A stretch of 24,925 nucleotides of DNA from Anaerolineaceae bacterium UBA6105 (GTDB lineage: Bacteria > Chloroflexota > Anaerolineae > Anaerolineales > Anaerolineaceae), in NCBI GenBank assembly GCA_002423495.1, contig DIWN01000078.1, positions 1 to 24,925 on the forward strand. Direction: 5' to 3'. Under the pieces are notes generated by a model, which saw only the letters and a program-made list of their open reading frames with translations, had not been told where the DNA came from and ran no database searches. Numbering within the stretch: position 1 is the first letter of the stretch; each line of letters begins with the position of its first letter. Positions 14,851 to 21,846 of the stretch are shown here, piece by piece. The translations under genes were made by a program, and so were the position numbers.

Positions 14851-15963
14851 TTACTGGTTCGTGCCGAGCGACTCATGGATAAAATCCGGCACTTGCGCGT
14901 GTGGGATGAGCACCCACCCGCCACTTGGCGTGATCCAGGTATGGAACATCTCAGATGGGATCTCGCGCACGTGAATATCTTGCTTCTCAATTTGCTGCGA
15001 AAGGCAATAGAAGCTTTGCAGATCCCGCAGGCTCAGATCGCTTTGCGTGGCGTTGTCATTGATTAGTGTGAATATCAGGCTCAGCACCTTAGTCGGGCTC
15101 AAACCGCTGCGGACTTTTTCGAGCAAAGCTTTCAGCACCATTGTCTGGCGGTCGATGCGCCTGAAGTCGCTGTCGTACTGCCTGATGCGCATGAAGGCAA
15201 CCGCGCGTTCGCCATCAAACTGGTTAAGTCCAGCTGGAAAATAATTGTTCGAATCCGATGCGGCGGCTTCGAGCATCACTTCCACACCGCCCACGGCGTC
15301 GATATAACTGGCAATCTCGTCAAGATGAAGCACAAACTCGTGATCGATCTCCACGCCGAAATTGTAAGCCAGATTTTCCGCGAGCGATTCCGCCCCACTG
15401 CCTGCCCCCAGGAAGTACTCTCCGTAGCCAAAAGTGGCGTTGATCCGTCCTTTTTCGATGTCGTATCCTTCAAAGCCTATGATTGAGACAAAAAAATCGC
15501 GCGGGATTGCAACCATGTTTATCTCAGGCTTCGAAAAATCGATTCTTGCCAGCCTGATGGCATCCGCCTGGGCGTTCTCATCGATGCCTAAGATCAGCAG
15601 CGTGACGGCGTCCGACCTGCCACAAACTTCCGTTTGCGGTGATGACGTGGGTGAGACTATTGGGGTACTTTGCGTGCCCCCTGAAACGCTTTCTGATTGC
15701 AGGGCTGCGGGCGTGATCAGGATCGGCGCCTCGCCGGCATCCTCAACCAGCTCGGTCGGAAGTGACTCAATCAGTTCGGCAAGTTCAGGGCTGATGGTTG
15801 CGAGCGTGCCCGGCGTCAATGCCAGGGGTGCAGGGCTTTGAGGCGGTACTGTCGTTTGCACAACGCAAGCACCCACCACCAACACCAGCACCATGCTGAT
15901 GCAAAGGATAAAGTATTGTTTTCGCATGCTGCTGACGGGTTTCATTGCCAAACTTTTCGCCAT
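14851..15963 (-). CDS. LytR-CpsA-Psr (LCP) family protein, possible lipoprotein
   Basis: A 370-residue LCP protein related to its neighbour. The N-terminus has a basic start, a hydrophobic stretch (FILCISMVLVLVVGA, about 18-32) and a Cys at 33 in a VVGAC context, so it could be a lipoprotein instead of having a membrane anchor. The LCP domain shows TLLILGIDENA, INMVAIPRDFFV, GRINATFGYGEYFLG, YIDAVGGVEV, FPAGLNQFDGERAVAFMRIR and the fuller DFRRIDRQTMVL, which keeps the R-x-x-RQ missing from the first LCP. Starts at 15945 and 15927 are also possible; none has a clear ribosome site. It follows the NusG paralog after a structured leader. It likely attaches the polysaccharide to peptidoglycan. Confidence 0.88.
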   Translation of the reverse strand: MAKSLAMKPVSSMRKQYFILCISMVLVLVVGACVVQTTVPPQSPAPLALTPGTLATISPELAELIESLPTELVEDAGEAPILITPAALQSESVSGGTQSTPIVSPTSSPQTEVCGRSDAVTLLILGIDENAQADAIRLARIDFSKPEINMVAIPRDFFVSIIGFEGYDIEKGRINATFGYGEYFLGAGSGAESLAENLAYNFGVEIDHEFVLHLDEIASYIDAVGGVEVMLEAAASDSNNYFPAGLNQFDGERAVAFMRIRQYDSDFRRIDRQTMVLKALLEKVRSGLSPTKVLSLIFTLINDNATQSDLSLRDLQSFYCLSQQIEKQDIHVREIPSEMFHTWITPSGGWVLIPHAQVPDFIHESLGTNQ

Positions 15964-15983
15964 TAATCCGGTTTAATCAACGC

Positions 15984-16025
15984 CTCCGCCCTTCCGACAT
16001 GCTTTTCATCTCGGACAGGGCGTTG
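15984..16025 (-). promoter_or_regulatory. Hairpin in the leader between the NusG paralog and the LCP genes
   Basis: CGCCCT (15987-15992) pairs with AGGGCG (16017-16022), and TCCGA (15993-15997) with TCGGA (16011-16015), giving an 11-bp stem with one bulged base and a 13-base loop. On the minus-strand transcript no U-run follows it, so it is not an ordinary terminator there. Flanking AACGCC and GGCGTT could form an alternative pairing. It is placed where an RNA element read by the NusG paralog could lie. Confidence 0.5.
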
Positions 16026-16058
16026 TTTTATTCGTGTACCCCCAATTTTTTGGCTTTA

Positions 16059-16616
16059 TCAGCCGTTTCTTAGCGACTTCCGGCGCACCTTCGCTGCCGG
16101 AAGTTCCATACGCATCATACCACCTTGCACCATTCTCAACAGCACCGAAACGCGCTCCTGGCCGTTGATGCACTTCTCAAAAATCCCTTCAAGTTCCCCG
16201 ATAAGACTGTCTTCCACCAGCACTTCATCGCCGGGCATAAAGCCCGAGCGTGCCTGCTTTTGTTCAAGATTGAGCTGTTGGGTCTGGCGGCGAACCGCCT
16301 CGATCAGTTTGGGGTGAATGGTTGCGGGGACACCATCAAAATTGACCAGCCCGATCACACCCCGCATCAGAAATACCTTCTGTGCGTAGAGCTGTTCCGG
16401 CTCATCGTTCACGAAAAGGTAGCCCGGGAAGTAAGGCTTTAGCGTGTGGGAACGCGGATTAACCGGTCTGACCGCATAGACCGGCAGGTAATTAGGGATG
16501 AGTTTGGCTTTCAGTTGATCGTTGACGATGAATTCCATGTTCGACTTGCAGCGCAAAGCGTACCAGTGATCACTGGTACCGGATGATGTTGCTTCAACGG
16601 CACTAAGGTTTTCCAT
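16059..16616 (-). CDS. Specialised NusG paralog (RfaH/LoaP-like antiterminator)
   Basis: A 185-residue NusG-type protein that would bind RNA polymerase and promote read-through of the downstream operon. The NGN domain (about 16-110) starts with HWYALRCKSNMEFIVNDQL and has LKPYFPGYLFVN (59-70), a hallmark of NusG and RfaH. A KOW-type domain follows from FMPGDEVLVEDSLIGELEGIFEKC (126-149). The surrounding genes are not secE/rplK as for housekeeping NusG; it is instead the first gene before LCP, wzm/wzt and glycosyltransferases, as RfaH-, UpxY- and LoaP-type factors are often placed. AGGAGT and AAAAGGAG precede the ATG. Whether it acts through DNA, RNA or general processivity is not known. Confidence 0.88.
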   Translation of the reverse strand: MENLSAVEATSSGTSDHWYALRCKSNMEFIVNDQLKAKLIPNYLPVYAVRPVNPRSHTLKPYFPGYLFVNDEPEQLYAQKVFLMRGVIGLVNFDGVPATIHPKLIEAVRRQTQQLNLEQKQARSGFMPGDEVLVEDSLIGELEGIFEKCINGQERVSVLLRMVQGGMMRMELPAAKVRRKSLRNG

Positions 16617-16859
16617 CTCCTTTTCCTACTCCTCCAACCTCGCGGTCAATTATAACTTGTTGGAAACAGATGTGGTTATTTTCCAGAATTCATTTTCCGG
16701 CTCAATTTCCTGATGAGCTTTGGTAATTTGGTCTGTTATCACCCACCTATGCGATCTCCCCACAATTCCTAATAGCGACAACGAGAACCAAAAAAACAAA
16801 CGCTCTCTGGAAGATATACTGCCATCGTGGTATATTTCAGGCTTGATAAAGGACGGAAA
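16617..16859. other. Divergent intergenic region
   Basis: This gap separates the minus-strand polysaccharide operon from the plus-strand patatin gene. Besides the TATAAT noted for the NusG paralog, TATACT (16815-16820) might serve the patatin gene, but it has no recognisable -35. No ORF or RNA gene is seen. It probably marks the boundary between the polysaccharide island and chromosomal backbone. Confidence 0.5.
16642..16655 (-). promoter_or_regulatory. Candidate promoter for the NusG-paralog operon
   Basis: A perfect TATAAT is read on the minus strand at 16654-16649, about 33 bases before the ATG. No good -35 hexamer is at 16-18 bases distance, so activation may be needed. It lies in the divergent gap between the NusG paralog and the patatin gene. 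Confidence 0.4.
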
Positions 16860-17753
16860 ATGGCAAAGAATATCGTATTGGCATTAGGCGGCGGCGGGGT
16901 GAGGGGCATTGCCCACCTTGGAGTAGTTCAATGTCTACTGGACAATGAATATGAAATCGTCGGAATCGCTGGAACGAGCGCCGGCGGTTTGTTTGGTGCC
17001 CCCCTGGCTGCACAAGTTTCTTCAAGGGAAATCCTTGCAGCAGTTATTGACTTCTTCAAGAGTCCTGATTTTCGCCGCACTTCTTCAGACTCCGCCTCGT
17101 TGATTGGAACCACCGGAATAGAACGCGTGCTGGCAAAATTCATTGAAGGTAAAACCTTCAAAGACCTTCCTATCAAGTTTTCAGTGACCGCAGTAAGCTT
17201 CAAAACCGGCAAGGAAGTTGTCATCACTGAAGGCGATGTCACGAAGGCGGTCCTCGCAACCATCGCCATCCCTGGCGTTTTCCCGACCAGGGGGGAGGAT
17301 GTGCTGGTGGATGGCGGTGTTCTGGACCCAGTCCCAGTCAGATCAGCGCGAGCACTGAACCCCTCTGTCGCGGTAATTGCTGTGCCGCTTCATACCAAGC
17401 CAGCCAACTTTTCTCCAATGCAGACCAATACAGTCGTTATCGACCAGATTCCTGAAGCGATCGTTGACCGGTTGACCCGAACAAGGATCGGCGAGTCCCT
17501 GAGGTATATGAATGCTGGGGTTGAGCTCGGTTCGGACCAACTGACCGAATTAGACCTTGAAGTAACTAAACCAGACGTAGTGGTCAGACCGCTTGTCGGT
17601 CATTATGGAACCCTGCAAAAGGTCGATGCAACTGAACTGTTCGATGAGGGTTACCGGGCAATGGAAGAACAACTGCCAGCCTTGGTTGACACGCTTTCTT
17701 TCGTGAATAGCATCAAGCGGATATCAAAATATACAACAGCAAAATCAGAATAA
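16860..17753 (+). CDS. Patatin-like phospholipase family protein
   Basis: A 297-residue patatin-like serine acyl hydrolase, probably cytoplasmic, acting on lipid acyl esters. The glycine-rich oxyanion loop GGGGVRG is at 10-16, the nucleophile lies in GTSAG (38-42, Ser40), and the catalytic aspartate lies in DGG (Asp151), so the Ser-Asp dyad is complete. The open frame extends to a GTG at 16827, but AAAGGACGG upstream of the ATG at 16860, and the family's usual start just before the oxyanion loop, favour 16860. The length fits the bacterial RssA/YchK-like group. It ends 3 bases before the end of the convergent SH3b gene. Substrate unknown. Confidence 0.92.
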   Translation: MAKNIVLALGGGGVRGIAHLGVVQCLLDNEYEIVGIAGTSAGGLFGAPLAAQVSSREILAAVIDFFKSPDFRRTSSDSASLIGTTGIERVLAKFIEGKTFKDLPIKFSVTAVSFKTGKEVVITEGDVTKAVLATIAIPGVFPTRGEDVLVDGGVLDPVPVRSARALNPSVAVIAVPLHTKPANFSPMQTNTVVIDQIPEAIVDRLTRTRIGESLRYMNAGVELGSDQLTELDLEVTKPDVVVRPLVGHYGTLQKVDATELFDEGYRAMEEQLPALVDTLSFVNSIKRISKYTTAKSE

Positions 17754-17756
17754 AGG

Positions 17757-18383
17757 TTAACCTCGCCGTAGAATGGCGATCAACGAGAGGAAAAGACCCA
17801 AACCCGCGAGCGTGATGATCACATAGCCGATCGGGATGCCCGCGGTCGCGGTGCCTCCAGTCTCAGCTTGAAACGTGGGGATCAGCAAAGCCGGCGGCTC
17901 GGTGAAGGTGGGCAATCGTGAAGGCTGAGCAGTGATGATGAACTGCGCTGCCAGGGTTGGATCAATGGTCTTCGTGATAGAGGGAGTCTCGGTTGGCGGA
18001 GCCTGCAGCATCGGCAATGTTCCCCCAAAAACCTCAACGCGGTCCAGAACCACCCAGCCTCTGTCGCCAGGCGCTCCGGCATATTCAATCTGCACATAAC
18101 TGCCATAGTAGCCAAAGGCGCTGGCTTCCTGCCCCACCAGGAACACACCCACTTGGGTTGAGGTCGGGCTGGGACCGCTGCGCACATTCAGGGGGATGGT
18201 TGGCTCGCCAATTGCCCGCACCCACAAACCCCTGGGCGTGCCGGTGACAGTGGCCATTTCAAGCGTCGGGAACTGACCCGCAACTGGTGATGTGATCCCG
18301 GGTATCATAAAAACCAGGATGACCAAAATGATCCCAAGCGTCAAACCGAGTTTTGTTAATCGACTTCTTGTATCACCAAGCAT
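17757..18383 (-). CDS. SH3b-domain surface protein with two membrane segments
   Basis: A 208-residue protein. An N-terminal hydrophobic segment (about 12-30) is a signal or anchor. A bacterial SH3-like domain follows (about 63-120), with the typical LNVRSGPSPTSTQVGVFLVG and a closing GWVVLDRVEVFGG, as in proteins that bind wall peptides. A Thr/Pro-rich linker comes next (129-183), and a second membrane segment near the C-terminus (about 185-205) ends in RRG, as a stop-transfer. The domain should lie outside the cell between the two anchors. AGAGGAAA precedes the ATG. The convergent patatin gene ends 3 bases away and shares no obvious terminator. Function beyond wall contact is unknown. Confidence 0.82.
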   Translation of the reverse strand: MLGDTRSRLTKLGLTLGIILVILVFMIPGITSPVAGQFPTLEMATVTGTPRGLWVRAIGEPTIPLNVRSGPSPTSTQVGVFLVGQEASAFGYYGSYVQIEYAGAPGDRGWVVLDRVEVFGGTLPMLQAPPTETPSITKTIDPTLAAQFIITAQPSRLPTFTEPPALLIPTFQAETGGTATAGIPIGYVIITLAGLGLFLSLIAILRRG

Positions 18384-18406
18384 TTTCGTTTCCTCTTACT
18401 TTTCCC

Positions 18407-18416
18407 GATTATAATC
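18407..18416. promoter_or_regulatory. Palindromic -10 shared by divergent genes
   Basis: GATTATAATC is a perfect palindrome containing TATAAT on both strands. It lies about 24 bases from the SH3b gene start and 34 from the zinc-ribbon gene start, so one site could serve both. No clear -35 was seen for either. Confidence 0.45.
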
Positions 18417-18449
18417 TAAAGCTGAACGCAACATTGATTGAGAGAACAC

Positions 18450-19037
18450 ATGACTACACGTATTTATCATGGAGATATTGAACCGGAAGACTTAGCCAGG
18501 AATTTGATGGCCTATTACAACCGCGGCAACTACCAGGTGCAGCGCTACGGCACGGGCGACAAACTCGCTGTCCAAATTGCCACCCGCCAAAACCGGAGTT
18601 CCGGTGGACAAACGGCTCTGACTGCCAACATCTCCAAAGTTGAGGACGGGGTCAGCGTCACCCTGAGCAATCAAATGTGGTTTGGGCTGGCAGCTAGCCT
18701 CGGTCTGACAGCCATCAGCGCCTTAAGAAACCCCTTCACATTGATCAATCGCATTGATGATATTGCGCAGGATGTCGAATCCCTGCAGTTGGAAGAGACC
18801 ACCTGGGATGTCATCGACCAAACAGCCCGTCAGCATGGAACAGGAAAACGTCTCTCCGAACGGCTCAGCCGCACGGTTTGCCCTTACTGTCTCACTGCCA
18901 ATCCCATCGCTTCCTCGCGCTGCCTGGCATGCGGAGCGCCTCTCGGGGAAGTTCAGCCCAATACTTGCTATCATTGCGGTTTCGTCGTGAGCCAGAACGA
19001 AAAGATTTGTCCGAACTGTCATCGACCTCTTATTTGA
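18450..19037 (+). CDS. Zinc-ribbon protein of unknown function
   Basis: A 195-residue protein from the ATG at 18450, preceded by GAGAGA; a TTG at 18438 also opens the frame. I do not recognise the N-terminal domain, about 110 residues long (IYHGDIEPEDLARNLMAYYN, then VQRYGTGDKLAVQIATRQ), which looks like a small alpha/beta fold and includes a hydrophobic segment (MWFGLAASLGLTAISAL). The C-terminus holds two zinc-binding knuckle pairs: CPYC with CLAC, and CYHC with CPNC. These double zinc ribbons are common in small Chloroflexota-type proteins and usually mediate protein contacts. It lies 70 bases before the DegV gene on the same strand, possibly in one transcript. Confidence 0.72.
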   Translation: MTTRIYHGDIEPEDLARNLMAYYNRGNYQVQRYGTGDKLAVQIATRQNRSSGGQTALTANISKVEDGVSVTLSNQMWFGLAASLGLTAISALRNPFTLINRIDDIAQDVESLQLEETTWDVIDQTARQHGTGKRLSERLSRTVCPYCLTANPIASSRCLACGAPLGEVQPNTCYHCGFVVSQNEKICPNCHRPLI

Positions 19038-19107
19038 GTGTCGGTAGTAAATATTATTTATTTTTATTTTTTTATTCAATCCGGCCAATACCCGGAGAGG
19101 TGTATTC

Positions 19108-19953
19108 ATGATTAAAATCATTGCCGATACCACATGTGGCTTACCGCTTGACATGCTAAAACAAGCTGGGATTGAGGTGCTGCCACAATTCATCACTTTT
19201 GGCACTGAAACTTTTCGTGATGACACGGAAATGGACACTGAGAGTTTCCTCAAGAAGCTGCGCGCGTCCAGGACCCTCCCCGGAACTGCCGCGCCCCCTC
19301 CTGCGCTTTACACGCCCATCTACGAACAAATCCTGGCGGCTGACGACACCGCGCTGGTCATTACCCCCTCCGCCAAAGTCAGCGGCACATTTCGCAGCGC
19401 CACGGTGGCTGCAGGCGAGTTTCAGACGGATAAGATCCATATCATTGACAGCAAAACAATTGCCGGCGGCTTGGGTTCCCTGGTGCTGGCCGCAAAAAAA
19501 TGGGCGGATGCCGGGCTTTCCATTGAGGAAGTGAAAGAAAATGTCGAAGATATGGCTTCGCGCGAACGCTTATTCTTCCTGGTCCCAACCCTGGAATACT
19601 TACACAAAGGTGGAAGAATCGGAGGGGCTTCCAAGCTCGTCGGCGGTTTACTGCAGATCGTGCCAATTCTTTCAATAAAAGATGGGCAGGTTGAACCTTT
19701 CGATAAAGTCCGCACAGTCAGGCAGGCTATACGCACAATTGTTGAGCAGACCACTGAGTACTGCAAAGACAATCCTGAGCCCTATCTCACGGTCAGTGAA
19801 TGCGACTCCGAACCTCTCTTGACCCAGGTCACCCAGGAGCTAACTGCCGCGACTGGAATTCAGGATATCCCCAGGTACACCGTCCCGCCGGCGATCGTTG
19901 TGCATGGCGGCCCGGGTCTGATTGAAAGCAGCTGCTTCGTGGCTCGGTCCTGA
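19108..19953 (+). CDS. DegV family fatty-acid-binding protein
   Basis: A 281-residue DegV-type protein. In Firmicutes the related FakB proteins bind a fatty acid and present it to the kinase FakA for phosphorylation. The family start IKIIADTTCGLPLDML, the central SAKVSGTFRSA (lipid carboxylate site region), the IDSKTIAGGLGSLVL block and the HKGGRIGGASKLVGGLLQIVPIL block are all present in order. Length is typical. GGAGAGG lies 8-14 bases before the ATG. No fakA-like kinase gene lies in this window. The RluA-type gene follows with almost no gap, so the two are probably cotranscribed. The bound lipid cannot be predicted. Confidence 0.92.
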   Translation: MIKIIADTTCGLPLDMLKQAGIEVLPQFITFGTETFRDDTEMDTESFLKKLRASRTLPGTAAPPPALYTPIYEQILAADDTALVITPSAKVSGTFRSATVAAGEFQTDKIHIIDSKTIAGGLGSLVLAAKKWADAGLSIEEVKENVEDMASRERLFFLVPTLEYLHKGGRIGGASKLVGGLLQIVPILSIKDGQVEPFDKVRTVRQAIRTIVEQTTEYCKDNPEPYLTVSECDSEPLLTQVTQELTAATGIQDIPRYTVPPAIVVHGGPGLIESSCFVARS

Positions 19954-19983
19954 CGCTTGTACTTACCTGGAGTTAATAATCTA

Positions 19984-20643
19984 GTGGAAGGTAAAAATCC
20001 CGCCGTGAAAACATCCGCAATTCCTGATTGGGTCATTTTTACGGATGATAGCCTGGCGGTGGTCAATAAGCCTGCCGGATTACTTTCAGTTCCTGATGGC
20101 TATGATCCTTACCTGCCCCACATACGTTCGGTTCTTGAACCAATTCTGGGCAAACTTTGGATGGTGCACCGCTTGGACAAGGAAACCAGCGGTCTGATGG
20201 TTTTGGCGCGGGATCCGGACGCGCACCGCGAACTCAATCGCCAATTCCGTGAGCGTGAGCCTATCAAAAAATACCTGGCGCAGGTTGCTCCCCAGCCTTC
20301 CTGGGATGAGATCAGTATCGAAGCACCCCTAAGGGTCAATTCCGACCGTGCCCACCGTACACGGGTAGATTTCGAGAGAGGCAAACCCGCCAAAACGGAT
20401 TTTTTGGTTCTCCGGCATGAAGAAAACTGGGCTGAACTGCTTTGCACTCTGCATACTGGCATAACGCACCAAATCCGGGCGCATCTTTACCTCCTGGGTT
20501 TGGGCATCCTTGGGGATCCCCTCTACTCGCCACCGGATTTTAAAGCAGCCTCAAAGCCAGAGGTAGAGCGCATGATGCTCCACGCTTCGGAGCTCAGCTT
20601 CACTCACCCCAAAAACGGTGTCCTTATGCATTTTTCGGCTTGA
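19984..20643 (+). CDS. RluA-family RNA pseudouridine synthase
   Basis: Isomerises uridine to pseudouridine in rRNA or tRNA. About 219 residues from the GTG at 19984. The catalytic block HRLDKETSGLMVLAR (Asp65) is intact, preceded by the NKPAGLLSVPDG motif that opens RluA-type domains and followed by LHTGITHQIRAHLYLLGLGILGDPLY, the conserved C-terminal motif. There is no S4 RNA-binding domain, as in the RluA/TruC subgroup. The start is uncertain: the frame opens at a TTG at 19957, while CTGGAG favours GTG 19984, and a GTG at 20005 follows GGAAGG. It starts within about 30 bases of the DegV stop. The convergent radC gene ends 4 bases after it. The exact RNA target is unknown. Confidence 0.9.
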   Translation: MEGKNPAVKTSAIPDWVIFTDDSLAVVNKPAGLLSVPDGYDPYLPHIRSVLEPILGKLWMVHRLDKETSGLMVLARDPDAHRELNRQFREREPIKKYLAQVAPQPSWDEISIEAPLRVNSDRAHRTRVDFERGKPAKTDFLVLRHEENWAELLCTLHTGITHQIRAHLYLLGLGILGDPLYSPPDFKAASKPEVERMMLHASELSFTHPKNGVLMHFSA

Positions 20644-20647
20644 AGGA

Positions 20648-21352
20648 TCAAGCCCACAAAGAAGGATGTTTTTGCCGGATGGATGTGAAACCGTGCAAAC
20701 CGATGATGACATGGTCCAGCACGCGGATATCCAGTAATTTCCCGGCTTCAATGATCGCGCGTGTCATGTTGACGTCTTCCGGGCTTTCGGTCGGATCTCC
20801 CGAGGGATGATTATGCGCCAGCATGACGGCATTGGCATTCTTGCTGACCACCAGTTTAAAAACCTCGCTCACGCGCACAGTCGTGGCATCCTGCGAACCC
20901 TTGTAAAGCTGCCGTTTGTCCATCACGACGTTGCGGGCATTCAGCCAGACCACCCAAAACTCTTCCTGGTCGCTCCCGCGCAGGTCATGCCCGAGCATTT
21001 CCACCAAATCCTGCGGGGTTTTGATGACCGGGCTTTTCCCCCATTCCGCGGAGCTCAGGCGATAAGCGACTTCTACCGCGGCTTTGATGCGGGCAGCCTT
21101 TGCCACCCCCACACCCTTGATCTCCAGCAGTCGTGAAACATCTTCCCGGTGGATGCCGTTGAATCCTCCCAGTTCCAGCAAGATCTGCTGGGCCAGGTCG
21201 ATCGCGCTGGTGCCGGCGCGCCCGCTGCCCAACAGAACCGCCAGCAGCTCGGCATCGCTCAAAGCCCGCACGCCCTTTTGCAGCAGGCGCTCTCTTGGGC
21301 GGTCATCTTCAGGCAGATCTTCAATCAGCAGGCTTAGACGATCATCAGACAT
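20648..21352 (-). CDS. radC: RadC family protein
   Basis: A 234-residue RadC (JAB/MPN domain) protein. The N-terminus has the family LPEDDRPRERLLQKG and a helix-hairpin-helix-like LLEIKGVGVAKAARIKAA (76-93). The C-terminal metalloprotease-like domain has the JAMM residues H180, H182 and D186 in HNHPSGDPTESPED, with E131 upstream, so a zinc site is complete. The family name reflects an old DNA-repair assignment that has been questioned; its true role is unclear. It is convergent with the pseudouridine synthase and divergent from the RsbW-type gene. Length is normal. Confidence 0.94.
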   Translation of the reverse strand: MSDDRLSLLIEDLPEDDRPRERLLQKGVRALSDAELLAVLLGSGRAGTSAIDLAQQILLELGGFNGIHREDVSRLLEIKGVGVAKAARIKAAVEVAYRLSSAEWGKSPVIKTPQDLVEMLGHDLRGSDQEEFWVVWLNARNVVMDKRQLYKGSQDATTVRVSEVFKLVVSKNANAVMLAHNHPSGDPTESPEDVNMTRAIIEAGKLLDIRVLDHVIIGLHGFTSIRQKHPSLWA

Positions 21353-21376
21353 GCCCCAATTTTACCCTTTTCCGCA

Positions 21377-21385
21377 TGTTATAAT
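21377..21385 (+). promoter_or_regulatory. Extended -10 promoter of the kinase-phosphatase pair
   Basis: TGTTATAAT is a perfect extended -10 (TGnTATAAT), 24 bases before the ATG of the RsbW-type gene; GAGG follows as a ribosome site. No -35 is needed for such promoters, and none was seen. Confidence 0.5.
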
Positions 21386-21408
21386 CGCCTTAATCGAGGA
21401 ATTCATCC

Positions 21409-21846
21409 ATGCTCACCGCCAAATTTCCCGCGCGTCACGATCATCTGAGAGCTATCTCGTCTTTTGTGATGGACGCAATCAAAGACAGCCCATTTGACAG
21501 CCGTCAGCGTTATGCCATTGATTTGGCAGTGGACGAAGCCTGCTCTAACGTGATCGACCATGCTTACGGAGGTAACGAACAGGGCGAAATCAGGATTTTG
21601 CTCGATCTAAACGAAACCGGTTTGAAGCTCTCCATCCAGGATGACGGTGCGCCTTTCGACCCGGATTGTGTAATCGAGCCAGATCTGACCAGCCCGCTTG
21701 AAACGCGCTGCGAACGCGGTCTGGGGGTTTACTTGATCCGCAACCTCATGGACGAAGTTACCTATGATTTCTCCTCTCCGGGAGTAAATCAAGTTACGCT
21801 GGTCAAGTATTTCTCCCCCAGCCAAAATACCGAGAACAATGACTGA
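21409..21846 (+). CDS. RsbW-type anti-sigma/serine kinase (HATPase_c)
   Basis: A 145-residue GHKL ATPase of the RsbW/SpoIIAB type, which phosphorylates a STAS anti-anti-sigma protein or binds a sigma factor. The N box is IDLAVDEACSNVIDHAYGG (Asn47), the G1 box is IQDDGAPFDP (about 76-85) and the G2 box is GLGVYLIRNLMDEVTY (104-119). Length matches the family. Its last 8 bases overlap the start of the SpoIIE-type phosphatase, so the two are translated together. Neither a STAS protein nor a sigma factor lies in this window, so the partners must be elsewhere. The family is sure; the target is not. Confidence 0.9.
   Translation: MLTAKFPARHDHLRAISSFVMDAIKDSPFDSRQRYAIDLAVDEACSNVIDHAYGGNEQGEIRILLDLNETGLKLSIQDDGAPFDPDCVIEPDLTSPLETRCERGLGVYLIRNLMDEVTYDFSSPGVNQVTLVKYFSPSQNTENND

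Noticed and set aside
15987..16030. Plus-strand intrinsic terminator reading of the hairpin (TTGTTTTA follows it)
   Set aside because: No plus-strand gene ends nearby, so a role for the minus-strand leader is more sensible.
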